Below the pieces are notes generated by a model. The model was not told where the DNA came from. It saw only the letters and a list, made by a program, of their open reading frames with translations, and ran no database searches. Position numbers and translations under genes: made by a program. Positions 4,971 through 6,721 of a stretch of 6,721 nucleotides of DNA are shown here, in pieces (position 1 is the stretch's first letter; the number at the start of each line of letters is the position of its first letter). The DNA comes from UBA1724 sp016302315 (GTDB lineage: Bacteria; Verrucomicrobiota; Lentisphaeria; Oligosphaerales; Oligosphaeraceae): positions 1 to 6,721 of the forward strand of contig JAEDNW010000124.1 in NCBI GenBank assembly GCA_016302315.1, read 5' to 3'.

Positions 4971-5501
4971 ATGATGCGATCCCCCCTGCTCCTGTTCCTC
5001 GCCGCCGCCCTCCTCCTGGCCTCCTGCACCACCTACCGCTGGGGCACCGATTTCCCGGAGGGACAGCGGATCATCGCCCTGGAGGAAATCACCAATCTGA
5101 GCCAGGAAGATGCCCTGGACCCCCTCCTGCGGGACGCCCTGGCGGAACGGATCACCCAGACTCCCGGACTCCGTCTGGCCGCAGGCCAGGAACCGGAACT
5201 CCGTCTGACGGTGAAAATCCTCCCTCTGGACCAGGAAAAGGCCGCCCGGGCCAAAACCCGCACCCGGATCGCCTCCCACGATGACAGCGACTCCTATCAG
5301 ACGGTGCTCTACCGCCTCAACATGACCTGCCAGTACACCGTCACCCCGGCGGATTCCAGCCTTCCCGCCCGAAGCGGAACGGTGGATGTCTCGGCGGATG
5401 TGCCCCTCCTCCAGGATCTGGCTCTCGCCCAGAAGGGTGCCCTCCCCCAGCTGGCCCGGACCGCCGCCCGGGAAATCCTGGCCCAGGCCGCCCGGGAATA
5501 A
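4971..5501 (+). CDS. lptE: LptE-like LPS-assembly lipoprotein
   Basis: The 176-aa product begins with a lipoprotein signal: hydrophobic residues 5-17, then LAS-Cys with the lipidated cysteine at 19. The mature part fits the LptE pattern: an aromatic residue soon after the cysteine, FPEGQRIIALEEITN (residues about 28-42), a helix with LLRDALAERI (54-63), a strand with LRLTVKILPL, and a later beta-strand region around LNMTCQYTV (114-122). LptE plugs and supports the LptD barrel that inserts LPS in the outer membrane; this family is highly divergent, so the call rests on architecture more than on invariant residues. It is 3 nt after the exported TPR gene and 33 nt before ispF. An alternative is an unrelated small envelope lipoprotein. 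Confidence 0.72.
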   Translation: MMRSPLLLFLAAALLLASCTTYRWGTDFPEGQRIIALEEITNLSQEDALDPLLRDALAERITQTPGLRLAAGQEPELRLTVKILPLDQEKAARAKTRTRIASHDDSDSYQTVLYRLNMTCQYTVTPADSSLPARSGTVDVSADVPLLQDLALAQKGALPQLARTAAREILAQAARE

Positions 5502-5534
5502 TCGCCCCGTCCCTCTCCCTCTTTCCCTGTCGCC

Positions 5535-6044
5535 GTGGACGCCTCCTTCCTCCGCATCGGACAAGGCTATGATATCCATCCCCTTCGGAAGGGGCGTCCC
5601 TTCCGCCTGGGCGGCGTCACCCTCCCCCACCCGGAGGATCTGGGCCCCATGGGGCACTCCGACGGAGATCCCCTCCTCCACGCCCTGATGGATGCCATCC
5701 TGGGCTCCGCCGCCCTGGGAGATCTGGGCACCCTGTTTTCCGACCAGGATCCCCGCTGGAAAGATGCCGACAGCGCCCTGCTCCTCCAGCGCCTTCTCCA
5801 GGATCCCCGGCTCCAGCACTGGAAACTGGTGAATCTGGACGCCACCATCTTTCTACAGGCCCCTCCCCTGACCCCCTTCCTGCCCCGCCTCAGGACCCGC
5901 CTGGCGGAACTCCTCCAGGCCGATCCCCGCCAGATTTCCCTCAAGGCGAAAAGCGGGAACGGACTGGGGGAAATCGGACGGGGCGAAGCCCTGGCTGCCC
6001 AGGTGATTCTCCTGGCGCAGCTCCCTCCCTCCCCTCTTGCCTAA
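5535..6044 (+). CDS. ispF: 2-C-methyl-D-erythritol 2,4-cyclodiphosphate synthase
   Basis: IspF converts CDP-methylerythritol 2-phosphate to the cyclic diphosphate MEcPP, releasing CMP, in the MEP pathway of isoprenoid synthesis; it is a zinc-dependent cytoplasmic trimer. The 169-aa protein has GQGYDIH at residues 9-15, GHSDGDPLLHALMDAILGSAALGD spanning 40-63, FSDQDP, ADS at 78-80 and GRGEA near the end. The metal ligands of E. coli IspF (Asp8, His10, His42) correspond to Asp13, His15 and His49. The TTTE motif that binds the cytidine diphosphate region in E. coli reads KSGN at 139-142, which is unusual at the Glu position. The start is GTG: it is the only usual start codon between the upstream stop and the conserved RIGQGYD, and no Shine-Dalgarno precedes it, only a CT-rich leader. 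It sits 33 nt after lptE, in the same frame. Confidence 0.95.
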   Translation: MDASFLRIGQGYDIHPLRKGRPFRLGGVTLPHPEDLGPMGHSDGDPLLHALMDAILGSAALGDLGTLFSDQDPRWKDADSALLLQRLLQDPRLQHWKLVNLDATIFLQAPPLTPFLPRLRTRLAELLQADPRQISLKAKSGNGLGEIGRGEALAAQVILLAQLPPSPLA

Positions 6045-6065
6045 CCCGAGACCAAGGACCCTACC

Positions 6066-6431
6066 ATGAGAAAGTACACCAAGGAACACCAGTGGATCGA
6101 AATGCTGCCCGACGGCACCGCCAAAGTGGGCATTACCAAATACGCCGCCGAGGAACTGGGGGAAATCACCTTTGTGGAACTGCCCGCCCTGGACAAATGC
6201 GTCCACGGCGGAGAACCCCTCTGCGTGGTGGAGTCCGTCAAGGCCGCCAGTGACGTCTTCATGCCGGTCACCGGCACCGTCTCCGCCGTCAACACCCCGC
6301 TGGAAAAGGATCCCACCCCCCTCAATGAGGATCCGGAAGGGGAGGGCTGGATCTGCCTCCTTCAAAACCCCGATGCCGCCGCCCTGGAAACCCTTATGAC
6401 CCAGGAGCAGTATCAGAGCTTCTGCCAGTAA
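6066..6431 (+). CDS. gcvH: Glycine cleavage system H protein
   Basis: GcvH is the small lipoyl-carrying protein that shuttles the aminomethyl group between the P, T and L proteins of the glycine cleavage complex; in some bacteria it also relays lipoyl groups. The 121-aa length and layout are normal: KYTKEHQWIE at 3-12, GIT and the GEITFVELP strand at 32-40, the lipoylation motif ESVKAASD at 56-63 with Lys59, PVTG, VN and the C-terminal GEGWICLL. An AAGGA (6054-6058) is 7 nt before the ATG. The gene is 21 nt after ispF; gcvT, gcvP and lipoate genes are not in the window. The run of four genes appears to end here, before a repeat. Confidence 0.97.
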   Translation: MRKYTKEHQWIEMLPDGTAKVGITKYAAEELGEITFVELPALDKCVHGGEPLCVVESVKAASDVFMPVTGTVSAVNTPLEKDPTPLNEDPEGEGWICLLQNPDAAALETLMTQEQYQSFCQ

Positions 6432-6457
6432 TCCACCATATTCCCCAAAAAGGGCAG

Positions 6458-6490
6458 GGCAGGGCGGATGCCCCCGATCTCCATCCTGCC
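6458..6490 (+). other. Weak hairpin after gcvH
   Basis: GGCA (6458-6461) and GGATG (6466-6470) pair with CATCC (6482-6486) and TGCC (6487-6490), leaving a 4-nt bulge and an 11-nt loop. No T-run follows. It could be a terminator-like structure at the end of the four-gene run, but GC-rich DNA forms such pairs easily. The rest of 6432-6519 shows no gene. Confidence 0.2.
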
Positions 6491-6519
6491 ACCCCCACGG
6501 GGTAGACGGGCTTCCCACC

Positions 6520-6721
6520 CCGCCCACGGGGTTCGGGTTCTATTTTTGGCCTTACCGGGAGATAGGATTTTCCCCCAAATGGTCCAGTATGGGCAAGCGT
6601 TTTTGAGACTTTCAGGCGTTTGCAGACCATTTTTCGACGGTACTTCTAGAAGGTTTTATCCTACAGGGGATGGCGGGATGGGGAGCGGGGAACCCATTTA
6701 CCCCGCGCGCGCACGCGCATA
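6520..6721 (+). repeat. Dispersed intergenic repeat, copy B (cut by window edge)
   Basis: This copy is in the same orientation as copy A (3294-3499), about 90% identical, and likewise lies downstream of a gene. The stem-loop at 6589-6630, the CTTCTAGAAG palindrome, the GCGGGG hairpin (6685-6706) and the alternating CG tract (6704-6721) are all present in the same order. The window ends inside the alternating tract, so the right boundary is unseen. Confidence 0.9.

Noticed and set aside
3972..5819. A 615-codon open frame on the minus strand across the TPR, LptE-like and ispF genes
   Set aside because: Same antisense shadow pattern, with a Gly-rich product that shows no domain; the + strand genes have signal peptides and family motifs.

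Overview
The window is a GC-rich stretch of bacterial chromosome with seven recognisable protein-coding genes, all on the + strand. The gene set points to a Gram-negative with a two-membrane envelope: an LptE-like lipoprotein, an exported BamD-like TPR protein, a muropeptide L,D-carboxypeptidase, and the MEP isoprenoid pathway. The long aspartate carbamoyltransferase with a DPRAxYWRQxRNGMW-type C-terminus, and the frequent lack of a clear Shine-Dalgarno, would fit the PVC group (Lentisphaerota, Verrucomicrobiota, Planctomycetota). That placement is inference with low to moderate confidence; no rRNA or other marker is present.

Layout. 1-200: non-coding leader, most of which (68-181) looks like a degraded, inverted copy of a dispersed repeat. 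201-3293: three genes, ornithine carbamoyltransferase (argF), aspartate carbamoyltransferase (pyrB) and an S66 L,D-carboxypeptidase (ldcA). 3294-4031: about 740 bp of non-coding DNA made almost wholly of repeats and inverted repeats: dispersed repeat copy A (3294-3499), an 86-bp unit present twice with an 86-bp structured spacer between (3572-3829), a terminator-like hairpin (3840-3884) and a small inverted repeat (3935-3949). 4032-6431: a tight four-gene run, BamD-like TPR protein, LptE-like lipoprotein, ispF and gcvH, with gaps of 3, 33 and 21 nt. 6432-6721: non-coding, ending in dispersed repeat copy B, which is cut by the window edge.

How the genes relate. ArgF and PyrB are homologous transcarbamoylases drawing on the same carbamoyl phosphate pool for arginine and pyrimidine synthesis. 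LdcA trims recycled muropeptides. The TPR protein and LptE-like lipoprotein probably act at the outer membrane (beta-barrel assembly and LPS insertion). IspF makes the cyclic MEP intermediate of isoprenoid synthesis, and GcvH is the lipoyl carrier of glycine cleavage; these two look like housekeeping passengers in the same transcript.

The genes are ordinary. The interesting material is between them: a roughly 200-bp repeat (two good copies, one decayed inverted copy) with a potential stem-loop showing one compensatory base-pair change, a second hairpin whose stem is invariant while its loop varies, and a terminal alternating purine-pyrimidine CG tract.
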